Assembly (NCBI GenBank): GCA_028873865.1
Contig: JAPPNI010000015.1
Location: forward strand, 275,294-312,324
Source: Chloroflexota bacterium
GTDB taxonomy: Bacteria; Chloroflexota; Dehalococcoidia; Bin125
Direction: 5' to 3'
Length of the DNA stretch: 37,031 bases
The stretch's first letter is position 1; the number at the start of each line of letters is the position of its first letter. This document shows, piece by piece, positions 15,992 to 26,241 of the stretch. The notes below the pieces were generated by a model. The model searched no databases, was not told the origin of the DNA, and worked only from the letters and a program-made list of their open reading frames with translations. The translations under genes were made by a program, and so were the position numbers.

Positions 15992-17014
15992 ATGGCATTG
16001 CTGTGGCTACAGTTCGTCGCGTCCGCGGTGCTCATTCTGCTGGCCGCCCACTTTCTCGCCAGTTCCGCCGACACGGTCGCCGAACGAACCGGGCTGGGGC
16101 GCTCGTTCATCGGCGTGGTGATGCTCGCCACCGCTACGTCACTGCCGGAGCTGGCGACCGGGATCAGTGCGATCGCTTGGCTCGACTCCCCGGACCTGGC
16201 CATCGGCGACGCGTTCGGCAGCAATCTGTTCAACCTGATGATCATCGGTCTGGCGGACCTCTACTGGCAGAACGGTCCGGTCCTGAACGCGGTCACGCGG
16301 ACGTCCGTGATGATCGGGGCGTTGGGCGCCGGACTGATCGGACTCGCGACCTTGGCGATTTTCATCTACAGCGAGACCGAGGTCACTTCTGAGTGGTATC
16401 TGAGCCCGTTCACGATCGTGCTGATCCTGGGCTTCGTCGCTGCGATGTTCCTGATCTACCGGCACGACCGACAGATGCAGGAAGCGACCGAAGCGGCTGA
16501 GTCGAGCTCGCAGTCCGAGAGAGGACGTACGCATCAGTCGCTGTCCAGGGCTCTCGTGATCTATGCCCTGTCGGCCGCCGTGGTCGTGGCGGCGGCCGTC
16601 TGGCTGTCCAACACCGGCGAGCAGATTGCGGAGACGATGCACTGGGAAGAGAGCTTCGTCGGCACCCAGTTCCTGGCGATCAGTACGTCGTTGCCGGAGA
16701 TTGGCACCTCGTTTGCCGCCCTGAGGCTCAATGCACCCGACCTTGCGATCACCAACGTCCTGGGCAGCAACGTCTTCAACATGGGCATTGTGCTGTTCTT
16801 CGACGACATCGCCTTCACAGACGGAGCGGTCTGGTCCGCGGTGTCGACGGTGCACATCATCTCCGGACTGATCGCGGTCTTGATGACGATGGTGGTGATC
16901 GTCGGAATCATGACCAGACCGAGACAACGAGTCAGAAACGTGTGGACGCCGGAAGGGGCGCTGCTGGTCGGTGGGTATGGAGGAGCGAGCGCGTTGCTGT
17001 TCTTGCTGGCGTAG
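15992..17014 (+). CDS. Sodium/calcium exchanger family membrane protein (CaCA)
   Basis: This 340-residue integral membrane antiporter has the two alpha-repeats that form the ion path in CaCA exchangers. Repeat 1 holds 'ATATSLPELATG' (46-57) and 'GDAFGSNLFNLM' (72-83). Repeat 2 holds 'AISTSLPEIGTS' (229-240) and 'NVLGSNVFNMG' (255-265). The acidic residues in the two 'SLPE' motifs are the ion ligands of the family. A polar cytoplasmic loop (about 157-187) separates the inverted halves, and around ten helices are expected. It likely exports Ca2+ in exchange for Na+ or H+. It is transcribed alone, converging on the AI-2E permease gene. Confidence 0.9.
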   Translation: MALLWLQFVASAVLILLAAHFLASSADTVAERTGLGRSFIGVVMLATATSLPELATGISAIAWLDSPDLAIGDAFGSNLFNLMIIGLADLYWQNGPVLNAVTRTSVMIGALGAGLIGLATLAIFIYSETEVTSEWYLSPFTIVLILGFVAAMFLIYRHDRQMQEATEAAESSSQSERGRTHQSLSRALVIYALSAAVVVAAAVWLSNTGEQIAETMHWEESFVGTQFLAISTSLPEIGTSFAALRLNAPDLAITNVLGSNVFNMGIVLFFDDIAFTDGAVWSAVSTVHIISGLIAVLMTMVVIVGIMTRPRQRVRNVWTPEGALLVGGYGGASALLFLLA

Positions 17015-17035
17015 GCAGGCTGCCGACCCGAGCCA

Positions 17036-18130
17036 CTAAGTCTCGGGGGCCGGTGCAGCGGTTTCGACGAGTGGGCGTTTCCGGGACGCGTATTGTCCGG
17101 CCCCGGTGTAGAAATCGAGCAGCGAAACGGCGATGGCCGTCAGGGGGACCGCGACGAACGCGCCCATGATCCCCCAGAGCGCGCCGCCCGTGGCGACGGC
17201 GAGGATAACCAGCATCGGGTGCAGCGAGATCGATCGGCCCAGGATGAAGGGCGCCATGACGTTGCCCTCGACCTGTTGAACGGCCAGCACGAGGCCGCCG
17301 ACGATCAGCGCCGCCGTCACCCCCTCGGTCGCTAGGGCGATCAGGAAGGCCGCCAATCCCGCCAGGACCGCGCCCAGCACGGGAATGAACGCCCCGAAGA
17401 AGGTCAAAACGGCCAGGGGCAGCGCGAACGGAATGCCGATGATGACCAGGCCAATCCCGATCAGCAAGGCGTCCATGAAGGCGACGATGGTGACCCCGCG
17501 AAAGTACTTGCCCAGGGTGTCGAAGAGCCCGGAGGACAGCACGAGAAAGTTGCGGCGGTGGTTCCGGCCCAATCGCCGGGCGATGCCCCTTTGCATTGAC
17601 TCGGCATCCTTGACCAGCAGGAAGGTCAGCACCGCCAGCAGGATGATTCCGGCCAACAGCTCGGCAGCCAGCCGAACGCCGGAGAACACGCCGCCGGCAA
17701 TGGTGTCGGCATTGCCGCGGGCGCTGTTCAGGACGTCATCGATCACCTCGTCGACCTGTTCGTCCGAGACGCCGGCCCAGTCGCCGATTGATTGCAGAAC
17801 TTCAGTGAAGCCCGCCTCGATGTCCACTTCGAGATCGGCGAACTCAGAGGTCAACGTGCTGATGGTGAAGTAACCGATCAATCCCAGGACCGCTAACCCG
17901 CTGACGACGACGGTGATCGCCGCGACTGCGTTGGGTATCCCGCGACGGGTGAGCAGGTGCTTCGCCGGCAACAGCGCCGCGGACAGAATCAGGGCGGCCA
18001 GCATGGGCAGGAAGATCAGTCGGAGACGGTCGATCGCCAGACCGACGAGAATCAGGAATCCCGCGAGGAAGACCACTCGCAGGGCCAGTTCGGAGACGGT
18101 CTGCAACCAACGCGGCATCAGCGAGCTCAT
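17036..18130 (-). CDS. AI-2E family (PerM/TqsA/YdiK) permease
   Basis: This 364-residue membrane protein of the AI-2E transporter family has N-terminal helices 'VFLAGFLILVGLAIDRL' and 'FLPMLAALILSAALLPA', then an amphipathic periplasmic or cytoplasmic loop 'EFADLEVDIEAGFTEVLQ'. The conserved C-terminal core has 'FRGVTIVAFMDALLIG', 'FIPVLGAVLAG' and 'NVMAPFILGRSISLHPM'. Members export autoinducer-2 or act as Na+/H+ antiporters, so substrate is not predictable. ATG 18130 is the best-placed start although no clear Shine-Dalgarno precedes it; ATG 18118 is an alternative. The stop of a small Cys-rich gene lies 37 bases upstream, so the pair may be an operon. Confidence 0.87.
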   Translation of the reverse strand: MSSLMPRWLQTVSELALRVVFLAGFLILVGLAIDRLRLIFLPMLAALILSAALLPAKHLLTRRGIPNAVAAITVVVSGLAVLGLIGYFTISTLTSEFADLEVDIEAGFTEVLQSIGDWAGVSDEQVDEVIDDVLNSARGNADTIAGGVFSGVRLAAELLAGIILLAVLTFLLVKDAESMQRGIARRLGRNHRRNFLVLSSGLFDTLGKYFRGVTIVAFMDALLIGIGLVIIGIPFALPLAVLTFFGAFIPVLGAVLAGLAAFLIALATEGVTAALIVGGLVLAVQQVEGNVMAPFILGRSISLHPMLVILAVATGGALWGIMGAFVAVPLTAIAVSLLDFYTGAGQYASRKRPLVETAAPAPET

Positions 18131-18167
18131 GGGAAGCGCAAACGAATCCAGGCGAACCGTGGGCCAA

Positions 18168-18371
18168 TCATAGGGCCGGTTCGTTGTCTGACTGGTTGTC
18201 AACTGGCTCGAAGCCGTCGCAATGGCGAACCGGCAGCGGCGGATACTTGGGGAACCGCGGATGTTCGCCTGCCAGCGCGCAGCGGAGGAAGGTCGACCCT
18301 CGACGGGTCCCGACGAGCCGAGCCCACCGGCAGTGGGCACAGAGCCCCAGTTGCGCGTCAGAGAGTGTCAC
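18168..18371 (-). CDS. Small Cys-rich protein with 'RFPKYPPLP' motif (putative zinc-binding)
   Basis: This 67-residue protein is easily missed. It has 'LCAHCRWARLV' (Cys11, Cys14), 'RRGSTFLRC' (Cys31) and 'HPRFPKYPPLPVRHCDGFEP' (Cys51). Four cysteines at C-x2-C-x16-C-x19-C spacing suggest a zinc site. I recall this pattern from short uncharacterised proteins of Actinobacteria and Chloroflexota, but no function is known to me. GTG 18371 is the likely start, since the conserved part begins just after it; ATG 18461 would add 30 residues of unlike composition. No strong ribosome-binding site is visible. It precedes the AI-2E permease gene. Bases 18372-18534 upstream hold the divergent promoters and nothing else I recognise. 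Confidence 0.65.
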   Translation of the reverse strand: MTLSDAQLGLCAHCRWARLVGTRRGSTFLRCALAGEHPRFPKYPPLPVRHCDGFEPVDNQSDNEPAL

Positions 18372-18534
18372 AGGCCGCGTGTTCTCAAGGCGTTTCAGGT
18401 GCGTTCTCGGTGTGTTCTGAGGCGGATTTGATTGAAACCGTGCGATCCGCCTGCATAGCATTGTCTGAACATTTGGTGAGCCGCACCCGGCCGTCGTCGC
18501 CACAGGTGCGCCGTGGATCAGAGTTTGAGTCGGG

Positions 18535-19293
18535 ATGCGACTGACAGTTCTCGGTTCCGGGGCGGCGTGCGCAGGCGCGGGCGGAAACAGCTCGGGCTAC
18601 CTGGTCGAGGAGACCGGAGTCCGAGTTCTGCTCGATTGCGGTCACGGCGTGGCGAGCACGCTGGTTGGCATGATGCCGGCGTCCGAGATCGACCATATCT
18701 TCATCTCTCACATGCACGCCGATCACTTTATCGATCTGCTGCCCCTGCGCTTCGCGGTGACCAAGGACATGGGCGGGCTCTCGCAACCCCAGGGATGCTT
18801 GCATCTGCCCCCGGGCGGCGGAGAGTCTCTGGCCCAGCTCCTGGATGCTGTCTGCTTTCCACGTGATTTCTTCGAGGTCGTCTGGCAGGTGTGCGAGTAC
18901 CAGGCTGGCGAATCCTACGAGCTGGCCAACAGCCTGCGGGCGCGGTTGGCCGGCGGCCTGCATTACATCCCGGGATGGGGCATTCGGCTCGACGGCTCAT
19001 CCAGCCTGACCTACACCGGCGACACGGCGCCGTCGCCGTCGATCTGCGATCTGGCCCGCGGCTCCGATCTGCTGCTTGCCGAGGCGACCCTCGATGAGCC
19101 GGAGGACGGACCCGTACAGGGCCATCTGACCGCGACGCAGGCGGCCGAACTCGCGCAGGCCTCCGAGGTCCGGCGCCTGATGCTGACTCATTTCTGGCAC
19201 GACGCCGACCGTGAACTCGCCGCCAGAGCCGCCCGGCAGGTCTTGGACTGCGCGGTCATGGTCGCCCAGGATGGCCTTGTCCTGGAGTTTTGA
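18535..19293 (+). CDS. MBL-fold metallo-hydrolase (RNase Z-like)
   Basis: This 252-residue protein of the metallo-beta-lactamase fold opens with 'MRLTVLGSGAA' and has the metal motif 'HMHADH' (residues 59-64). Further ligands are in 'TGDTAPSPS' (Asp163), 'GHLTATQAAELA' (His197) and 'LTHFWHDAD' (His219). This order is that of the RNase Z / arylsulfatase / phosphodiesterase-like subgroup. Length is below that of typical tRNase Z (about 300), and the exosite arm is not evident, so a general hydrolase is more likely. ATG 18535 is preceded by GAGTCGGG. It lies 72 bases before the HmuV-like gene, same strand. Confidence 0.87.
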   Translation: MRLTVLGSGAACAGAGGNSSGYLVEETGVRVLLDCGHGVASTLVGMMPASEIDHIFISHMHADHFIDLLPLRFAVTKDMGGLSQPQGCLHLPPGGGESLAQLLDAVCFPRDFFEVVWQVCEYQAGESYELANSLRARLAGGLHYIPGWGIRLDGSSSLTYTGDTAPSPSICDLARGSDLLLAEATLDEPEDGPVQGHLTATQAAELAQASEVRRLMLTHFWHDADRELAARAARQVLDCAVMVAQDGLVLEF

Positions 19294-19365
19294 GGCCGCC
19301 GAGTCGGTACGGCCAGTCGGGCTGCCGGCGCGGTTTCTGACGACCTATGAAGGTAAGCTAGGCAC

Positions 19366-20172
19366 GTGCAATCCGCAGACGCCGCGCTTCGCGGAGACAA
19401 CCTGACGGTCAGCATCGACGGCACGGCGCTGCTTGAGGGCGTCAGCCTCGGCGTGCACGGCGGCGAACTGATGGGTATCGTCGGCCCCAATGGGGCAGGC
19501 AAAACGACGCTGCTGCGCGCCTTGGCGGGCGATCTCGAGCTGACCGAGGGAACGGTCTTCATTGACGATCGTCCGCTGAGCGATTTCGATTCGCGTGAAC
19601 TGGCACGACGCCGGGCAGTGATGCCACAGAGCTCATATCTGCCGTTTCTCTTCACCGCTCGCGAAGTCGTGCAGATGGGCCGCGCGCCCTGGGAAGGCGA
19701 GCGCGGCGAACGCGAACACGGGGCGAAGCTGACTGAATACGCCATGGGCCTGACCGACACGCAGGAACACGCCGTGCGCGCGTATCCGACGTTGTCCGGC
19801 GGTGAACAGTCGCGCGTCACCCTGGCGCGCGTGCTGGCGCAGGAAACGCCGATCTTGCTAATCGACGAGCCCACGGCGCATCTGGACCTGCGCCATCAAC
19901 ATCTCGTGCTGCAACTGGCCCGGGAGCTCGCCTCGGAAGGGGCGGCGGTCGTCGCGGTGCTGCATGATCTCAATCTGGCGGCGATGTACGTCGACACTGC
20001 CCTGGTTCTGCATCGTGGCAAGTTGGTTGCCTCAGGACCGGTCGAGACTGCGCTGCATCCCGATCTCCTTGGCCCGGTCTTCGGCCTGGAGTTCGTGCTG
20101 CAACCGCATCCCGACCTGGACCGGCCCATGCTGGTGCCCTTGCCCTCCACGGTGTCCCGCGAACGAGGCTGA
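19366..20172 (+). CDS. Heme/iron-siderophore-type ABC transporter ATP-binding protein (HmuV/FecE-like), orphan
   Basis: This 268-residue ATPase has Walker A 'GPNGAGKT' at residues 40-47. The stretch 'ARRRAVMPQSSYLPFLFTAREVVQMGR' seen in two parts is characteristic of heme (HmuV) and ferric-siderophore or B12 importers, as are the signature 'LSGGEQSRVTLARVLAQ', Walker B 'LLIDEPTAHLD' and 'AVLHDLNLAAMYVD'. The GTG start at 19366 follows GAAGGTAAG. No permease or binding-protein gene is adjacent, so its partners must lie elsewhere. It stands directly before sufR and the Fe-S assembly genes, which suggests a shared iron theme. Substrate (heme, siderophore or cobalamin) is undecided. Confidence 0.85.
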   Translation: MQSADAALRGDNLTVSIDGTALLEGVSLGVHGGELMGIVGPNGAGKTTLLRALAGDLELTEGTVFIDDRPLSDFDSRELARRRAVMPQSSYLPFLFTAREVVQMGRAPWEGERGEREHGAKLTEYAMGLTDTQEHAVRAYPTLSGGEQSRVTLARVLAQETPILLIDEPTAHLDLRHQHLVLQLARELASEGAAVVAVLHDLNLAAMYVDTALVLHRGKLVASGPVETALHPDLLGPVFGLEFVLQPHPDLDRPMLVPLPSTVSRERG

Positions 20173-20240
20173 AGTCTCAGATCCCGGCTGGCTTGCGTCG
20201 CAGACGACAGACGGCGCAGCGGGAATTGAGGCAATTTCAA

Positions 20241-20280
20241 TGATTTTGTGCATTTTTGCGTGTCGATAGCGATAAACTCA
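20241..20280 (+). promoter_or_regulatory. AT-rich putative sufR/suf promoter region
   Basis: The only markedly AT-rich stretch in this part of the window lies 70-110 bases before sufR. TTGTGC (20246-20251) could be a -35 element, with GATAAA (20271-20276) a -10 at 19-base spacing. Since SufR-type regulators usually repress their own operon, an operator here is expected, but I could not identify a clear inverted repeat. Confidence 0.35.
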
Positions 20281-20352
20281 ACAGCACCACTCCGCAGGCG
20301 GCACAGCATCGCTTGTTCCGCGGGCTGACGGAGGTGGGGACGGGAAGCACAG

Positions 20353-21000
20353 ATGCGTCCACGGGAAACCCGAACGAGTCTGCTTGAGCGCGTGGTCGAA
20401 CTCGGCGGCGCGACCGTCGCACAGCTGTCGAACGAACTCGACATCTCCGACGCCACGGTCCGGCGGCATCTGGATCGGCTCGAGGCCGAGGGACTGCTAC
20501 AGATCGAAGCGCTGCGGCGCGGGCCGGGCCGTCCGTCCTATCTCTATCGGGCAACCGACAGCGGCGTCAGGACCGTGCGCGACCACACACCTGAGCTGGC
20601 CGAGCGGCTGCTGAGTGAAATGGTCCGCTTGCAGATCGAGCAATCGACGATATCGGAAGCACTGGCCGACCAGGTGGCCGATGCGCATCGCTCGGAGGTA
20701 CCGAGCGGTTCGCTGGAACAGCGCGTGGACGCTGTCGTTGACGCGCTGCGTCCCGAAGGAATCCTCGATCATTGGCAGCGCACGGAGAGCGAGCTGAAGC
20801 TCGTGAACAACGCCTGCCCCTACATCGGCGCGGCCAACACCAGCTCTTGCGTGTGTGACGCCGACCGTCTGGCGATCGAGAAACTCCTCGGCGTCGAAGT
20901 GGAACAGACGGCGAGGCTGGCCAAGGGCGACGACGGTTGTATCTACATCATCCCCCTGGAGCCGATTTCGCTCGATGCGCAATTCAAACAGGCCGTCTAG
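20353..21000 (+). CDS. sufR: SufR-like iron-sulfur cluster-sensing transcriptional regulator
   Basis: This 215-residue regulator has an N-terminal winged helix-turn-helix ('TVAQLSNELDISDATVRRHLDRLEAEGLL', about residues 21-49, in two contiguous parts) and the wing 'RRGPGRPSYLYR'. A helical dimerisation part follows. The C-terminal domain carries four Cys: 155 ('NNACPY'), 166 and 168 ('SSCVCDAD') and 196 ('GDDGCIYI'). This matches SufR proteins, which bind a 4Fe-4S cluster and repress suf genes when clusters are sufficient. Its position as first gene before sufCBD supports the name. ATG 20353 has GGAAG upstream. The gap to sufC is 57 bases, so autoregulation together with the operon is likely. 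Confidence 0.88.
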   Translation: MRPRETRTSLLERVVELGGATVAQLSNELDISDATVRRHLDRLEAEGLLQIEALRRGPGRPSYLYRATDSGVRTVRDHTPELAERLLSEMVRLQIEQSTISEALADQVADAHRSEVPSGSLEQRVDAVVDALRPEGILDHWQRTESELKLVNNACPYIGAANTSSCVCDADRLAIEKLLGVEVEQTARLAKGDDGCIYIIPLEPISLDAQFKQAV

Positions 21001-21057
21001 CCCGACCTCAACGGGCGTGAGTGGGGCGAGCCTCCTGCAACAGAAAGCACCCGGTGA

Positions 21058-21821
21058 ATGACATCACCACTCTTTGAGATCGATTCGCTGGAAGTCGCGG
21101 TCGAAGACAAGCAGATCGTCAACGGTCTCTCGTTGACCCTGCGGCCCGGCGAAGTGCACGCGATCATGGGCCCGAACGGTTCGGGCAAGAGCACGCTGGC
21201 CAACTCTCTGATGGGCCATCCGCGCTACACGATCAACAGCGGCGATATCCGGCTCGCCGGTGAGAGCGTGCTGGAGATGGCGCCGGACGAGCGCGCTCGC
21301 GCCGGTCTGTTCCTCGCCTTCCAGTATCCGACCGACATTCCCGGCGTGTCGATGATCAACTTCCTGCGCCGAGCGATGAGCGCCCGCCGGGGTGAAGAGA
21401 TCCCCGTTCGCGAGTTCCGCCAGGTGCTCAACGAGGTCTTGGGTCGCCTGCAGATGGACGAACAATTCGTCCGCCGCTACGTCAACGACGGCTTTTCGGG
21501 CGGAGAGAAGAAGCGGGCCGAGATCCTGCAGCTTGGTCTGCTCCAGCCGCTCGTCGCGGTCATGGACGAGACCGACTCCGGTCTCGACATCGACGCCCTG
21601 CGGATCGTGAGCGAAGGGGTGAACACCTTCCATTCCGACGACAACGCGATCCTGTTGATCACGCACTACCAGCGCATCCTGCGCTACGTTCAGCCCGACC
21701 ACGTGCATGTCCTGTTGGACGGACGCATCGTGGAATCGGGCGACGCCAGCCTGGCTGAACGGCTCGAACGGGACGGCTACGAGCCGTTCATGGAGCGAGC
21801 CGAGGAAAGGGTACTGACCTC

Positions 21822-21825
<4 letters not shown>
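21058..21825 (+). CDS. sufC: Fe-S cluster assembly ATPase SufC
   Basis: This 255-residue ABC-type ATPase works in the soluble SufBCD scaffold complex rather than in a transporter. It has Walker A 'GPNGSGKST' (38-46), the SufC-specific '[13 protein letters not shown]', the signature '[14 protein letters not shown]' and Walker B '[14 protein letters not shown]', where SufC has Asp-Glu-Thr/Ser instead of the common DEP. ATP hydrolysis drives the conformational change in SufB-SufD that allows cluster assembly. ATGA overlap with sufB (21822-21825) indicates translational coupling. Confidence 0.96.
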
Positions 21826-23237
<1,412 letters not shown>

Positions 23238-23294
23238 CCCCGCCGGACGCGCCGCTCTTTCGAATCGGGCCGATCGGCCCATGAGGGGCGGGCG

Positions 23295-24656
23295 ATGACG
23301 CAAGCAACGCTGGAGGTCCCGGCGGACGCAGAGATCAAGCCGGATGAGCTGCGCGCTCAGGTCGCTGAGCTCAGCCGCTCGAAGGGTGAGCCCGACTGGC
23401 TGCTCGCCTTCCGCCTGGCCAGTCTCGAGCAGGCCATTGGCATGGAGTGGTGGACGGGCCAGGAGGAATCCTGGCGTCGGACTCCGCGCGAACGACTGCC
23501 GCGGCGCGCCCGTGTGGGACGCGTGGCCGGCAGCGCAAACGGCACCGCGATCAGCGTTCCCCAGCATGTCTTTGCCCCCGATGCGCACGCCGGTCTGGTC
23601 CACCAGATCGACGGCCGCGTCGCCGCCTCCAACCTCGTTGAACAGGCGCGAGCCCAGGGCGTGATCATCAAGCCGCTGGCCGCCGCCGCGCGGGAAAACT
23701 CCGACCTGATCCAGAAATGGCTGGGCGCGATCGGAGCTCCGGCCGATCGCTACGAAGCCTTTGGTCGCGCACTCTGGACCCAGGGTGTGTTTGTCTACGC
23801 GCCCCGCGGAGCAATCGTCGACGAGTCCCTCTTCTATCTGATCACACAGGATGTCGCCCAGGGCGACCACTGGCACTACACGCTGGTCGTGGCCGAGCGC
23901 GAATCACAGGTCTCACTGATCGACGGAGGCGACGCGGACGATCGCCGAGCCGAGCTGCCAGAGGCGCCGTTGATCCATGCGACGGTGGAACTGATCGCCG
24001 AAGATGGAGCCAATCTGCAGTTCGCCTCGGTGCAACGTTGGCACCGCCAGACGGCAGCGATCTCTACGACCCGCGGCCGCGTCGGGCGAGATGCTTCGAT
24101 CCGGGTCACGACGGCCGCGTTCGGCGCAGACCTGGACAAGCAACGCATCGATCTGGACCTGTCCCAGAATGGCGGGTTCGCGGAGATCCGCGGACTCTTC
24201 GTCGGCGACGGCAAACAGCACATCGAGCACGTCACCCGCCAGCATCACAAAGGTGTGGGGGCAACCAGCGATCTGCTGATTCGCGGCGTGTTGACCGACG
24301 AGTCACAGGCCGTCCAGTACGGCCTCATCCGGATTGAGCCTGAAGGTCAGAAAACCAGCGCCCATCAGACGATGCGCAACCTGCTGCTCGACGATGGCGC
24401 CGGCGCCGACCCAATCCCCATGCTGGAAATCGAAGCCGACGACGTCAAGTGCTCGCACGCCGCAGCCGTCGGGCCCGTCGATCCCGACCAACTCTTCTAC
24501 CTCCAGGCGCGCGGTATTCCGCCCAGGGTCGCCGAGCGCATGGTCGTGCGCGGCTTCCTCTCCGAGATCGCCGATGGCGTACCGGATGAGCACATGCGCG
24601 AGGTGATCGACGAGCTGGTCGAAATTCAACTGGAACCGGCGAAGGCCGCGACATGA
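23295..24656 (+). CDS. sufD: Fe-S cluster assembly protein SufD
   Basis: This 453-residue partner of SufB has a divergent N-terminal helical region ('EPDWLLAFRLASLEQA') as in SufD/SufB proteins, then the beta-helix with 'YAPRGAIVDESLFYL' and 'QRWHRQTAAISTTRGRVGRD'. The C-terminus has 'CSHAAAVGPVDPDQLFYL', holding the His that SufD contributes at the SufB-SufD interface. The gap to sufB is 57 bases. Its stop overlaps the start of the Rieske gene by ATGA (24653-24656). Confidence 0.94.
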   Translation: MTQATLEVPADAEIKPDELRAQVAELSRSKGEPDWLLAFRLASLEQAIGMEWWTGQEESWRRTPRERLPRRARVGRVAGSANGTAISVPQHVFAPDAHAGLVHQIDGRVAASNLVEQARAQGVIIKPLAAAARENSDLIQKWLGAIGAPADRYEAFGRALWTQGVFVYAPRGAIVDESLFYLITQDVAQGDHWHYTLVVAERESQVSLIDGGDADDRRAELPEAPLIHATVELIAEDGANLQFASVQRWHRQTAAISTTRGRVGRDASIRVTTAAFGADLDKQRIDLDLSQNGGFAEIRGLFVGDGKQHIEHVTRQHHKGVGATSDLLIRGVLTDESQAVQYGLIRIEPEGQKTSAHQTMRNLLLDDGAGADPIPMLEIEADDVKCSHAAAVGPVDPDQLFYLQARGIPPRVAERMVVRGFLSEIADGVPDEHMREVIDELVEIQLEPAKAAT

Positions 24657-24964
24657 GCATCGAGTCGGTCGGAAGTCTCGACGAAATCGAACCGGGCACC
24701 GCCCGAGTCGTCGAAGTGGGTGGACAGAGCATCGCCCTCTGCCGCGTCGAAGACGGCGAGTTGTACGCCATCGAGAATCGCTGTACCCACGACGATGGAC
24801 CGCTGGGCGAAGGGGAGCTGGACGGCGACCGGATCGAGTGTCCGCGTCATGGCGCGCTGTTCGACGTCACCAGCGGCCGGGCCGTGACTCTGCCGGCGAT
24901 CGGCAAGGTCCGTTGTTTCGCCGTCTCCGTCGATGACGGTGAGGTCCGGATCGAAGTTGACTGA
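24653..24964 (+). CDS. Rieske-type [2Fe-2S] ferredoxin in the SUF operon
   Basis: This 103-residue soluble Rieske domain has the two cluster-binding motifs 'CTHDDGPL' (Cys44, His46) and 'CPRHGALFD' (Cys63, His66). There is no signal peptide and no fused oxygenase, so it is a bacterial Rieske ferredoxin. Similar genes occur between sufD and sufS in Actinobacteria and Chloroflexota, where they are thought to supply electrons or act as a cluster client; the role is not settled. It is coupled to sufD by ATGA and ends two bases before the sufS ATG. Confidence 0.92.
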   Translation: MSIESVGSLDEIEPGTARVVEVGGQSIALCRVEDGELYAIENRCTHDDGPLGEGELDGDRIECPRHGALFDVTSGRAVTLPAIGKVRCFAVSVDDGEVRIEVD

Positions 24965-24965
24965 A

Positions 24966-26219
24966 ATGACCACTACCAGGGCCGGCGCCCCGCTCGATAC
25001 CGCCGCCATCCGCGCGCAGTTCCCCATCCTCTCGCGTGAGGTGCACGGACGACCGCTGGTCTACCTCGACAACGCGGCGACGACGCAGAAGCCGCAGTCG
25101 GTGATCGACGCGCTGACCAACTACTACTCGACGATGAACGCCAACATTCATCGTGGTCTGCACACGCTGGCCGAGGAAGCGACGGCCGCCTACGAGGATG
25201 TGCGCCAGCAGGTGGCCGCCTTCATCGGCGCCTCCAGCCACCGCGAGGTCGTCTTCACCCGCAACACGACCGAGTCGCTCAACCTGCTCGCCTACACCCT
25301 CGGCGCGCGGCTGCGTCCGGGGGATGAGATCGTGCTCAGCGCCGCCGAGCACCATTCCAACCTCGTGCCCTGGCAGCTCGTCACCCAGCGCACCGGCGCC
25401 GTGCTTCGATTCATCGAACTCAACGACGACCAGCAGATCGATGTCGATACGGCCCGGGCCGCGATCAACGCCAACACGCGGATCGTCTCCGTCGTTCACA
25501 TGTCCAACGTGCTCGGCAGCATCGCGCCGGTCTCCGAGATCTCCGAAATGGCCCGCTCGGTCGGCGCCACCATGATCGTCGACGCCGCCCAGAGCGCTCC
25601 GCACATCCCCGTCGATGTCGGCGATCTCGGCGCCGATTACGTCGCCTTCTCCGCGCACAAGATGCTGGGACCGACCGGGGTTGGCGTGCTCTGGGGACGG
25701 CAGGAACTCCTGGCCGACCTCGATCCGTTCCTCGGCGGCGGCGAGATGATTAGCGTCGTCACGCGGGAGGAATCGTCCTGGGCCGCGCTGCCGCACAAGT
25801 TCGAGGCTGGTACGCCGAACATCGCCGACGTGATCGCATTCGGAGCGGCGCTCGACTTGCTCAATGAGGTAGGCATGGACGCGATCGCCGCCCATGACGC
25901 CGACCTGACTCACTACGCCGTCGAGCGACTGTCGCGGCTGGAGGGCCTGGACATCTACGGCCCCTCCGACCCTGCCGACCGCTCGGCCGTGATCGCCTTC
26001 AACTACCGCGACATCCATTCGCACGATGTCGCCACGATCCTCGACCGCTCCGGCATCGCTGTTCGGGCGGGACACCACTGCGCCCAGCCGTTGATGCGTA
26101 CGCTGGGCGTGCCAGCCACGGCGCGGGCGTCGTTCTATCTCTACAACGAACGCTCCGAAGTCGACGCGCTGGTCGACGGGCTGTTGGAGGCCGGTGAGCG
26201 CTTTGGATTCGCACGTTGA
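24966..26219 (+). CDS. sufS: Cysteine desulfurase SufS
   Basis: This 417-residue PLP enzyme converts cysteine to alanine and passes the sulfur as a persulfide to SufU. It has 'YLDNAATTQKP' (33-43), 'SAAEHHSNLVPW', the PLP lysine in 'FSAHKMLGPTG' (Lys232) and the catalytic loop 'RAGHHCAQPLM' with Cys372. These define the group II (SufS) class. ATG 24966 is chosen because earlier in-frame starts overlap the Rieske gene and add no conserved sequence. The next gene, sufU, starts 22 bases after the stop. Confidence 0.95.
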   Translation: MTTTRAGAPLDTAAIRAQFPILSREVHGRPLVYLDNAATTQKPQSVIDALTNYYSTMNANIHRGLHTLAEEATAAYEDVRQQVAAFIGASSHREVVFTRNTTESLNLLAYTLGARLRPGDEIVLSAAEHHSNLVPWQLVTQRTGAVLRFIELNDDQQIDVDTARAAINANTRIVSVVHMSNVLGSIAPVSEISEMARSVGATMIVDAAQSAPHIPVDVGDLGADYVAFSAHKMLGPTGVGVLWGRQELLADLDPFLGGGEMISVVTREESSWAALPHKFEAGTPNIADVIAFGAALDLLNEVGMDAIAAHDADLTHYAVERLSRLEGLDIYGPSDPADRSAVIAFNYRDIHSHDVATILDRSGIAVRAGHHCAQPLMRTLGVPATARASFYLYNERSEVDALVDGLLEAGERFGFAR

Positions 26220-26241
26220 GTCGGAATCGGAGAGCATAGGC

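Noticed and set aside
18131..18340. 70-codon upstream extension of the AI-2E permease
   Set aside because: It overlaps the small Cys-rich gene in another frame and has no membrane-protein character.
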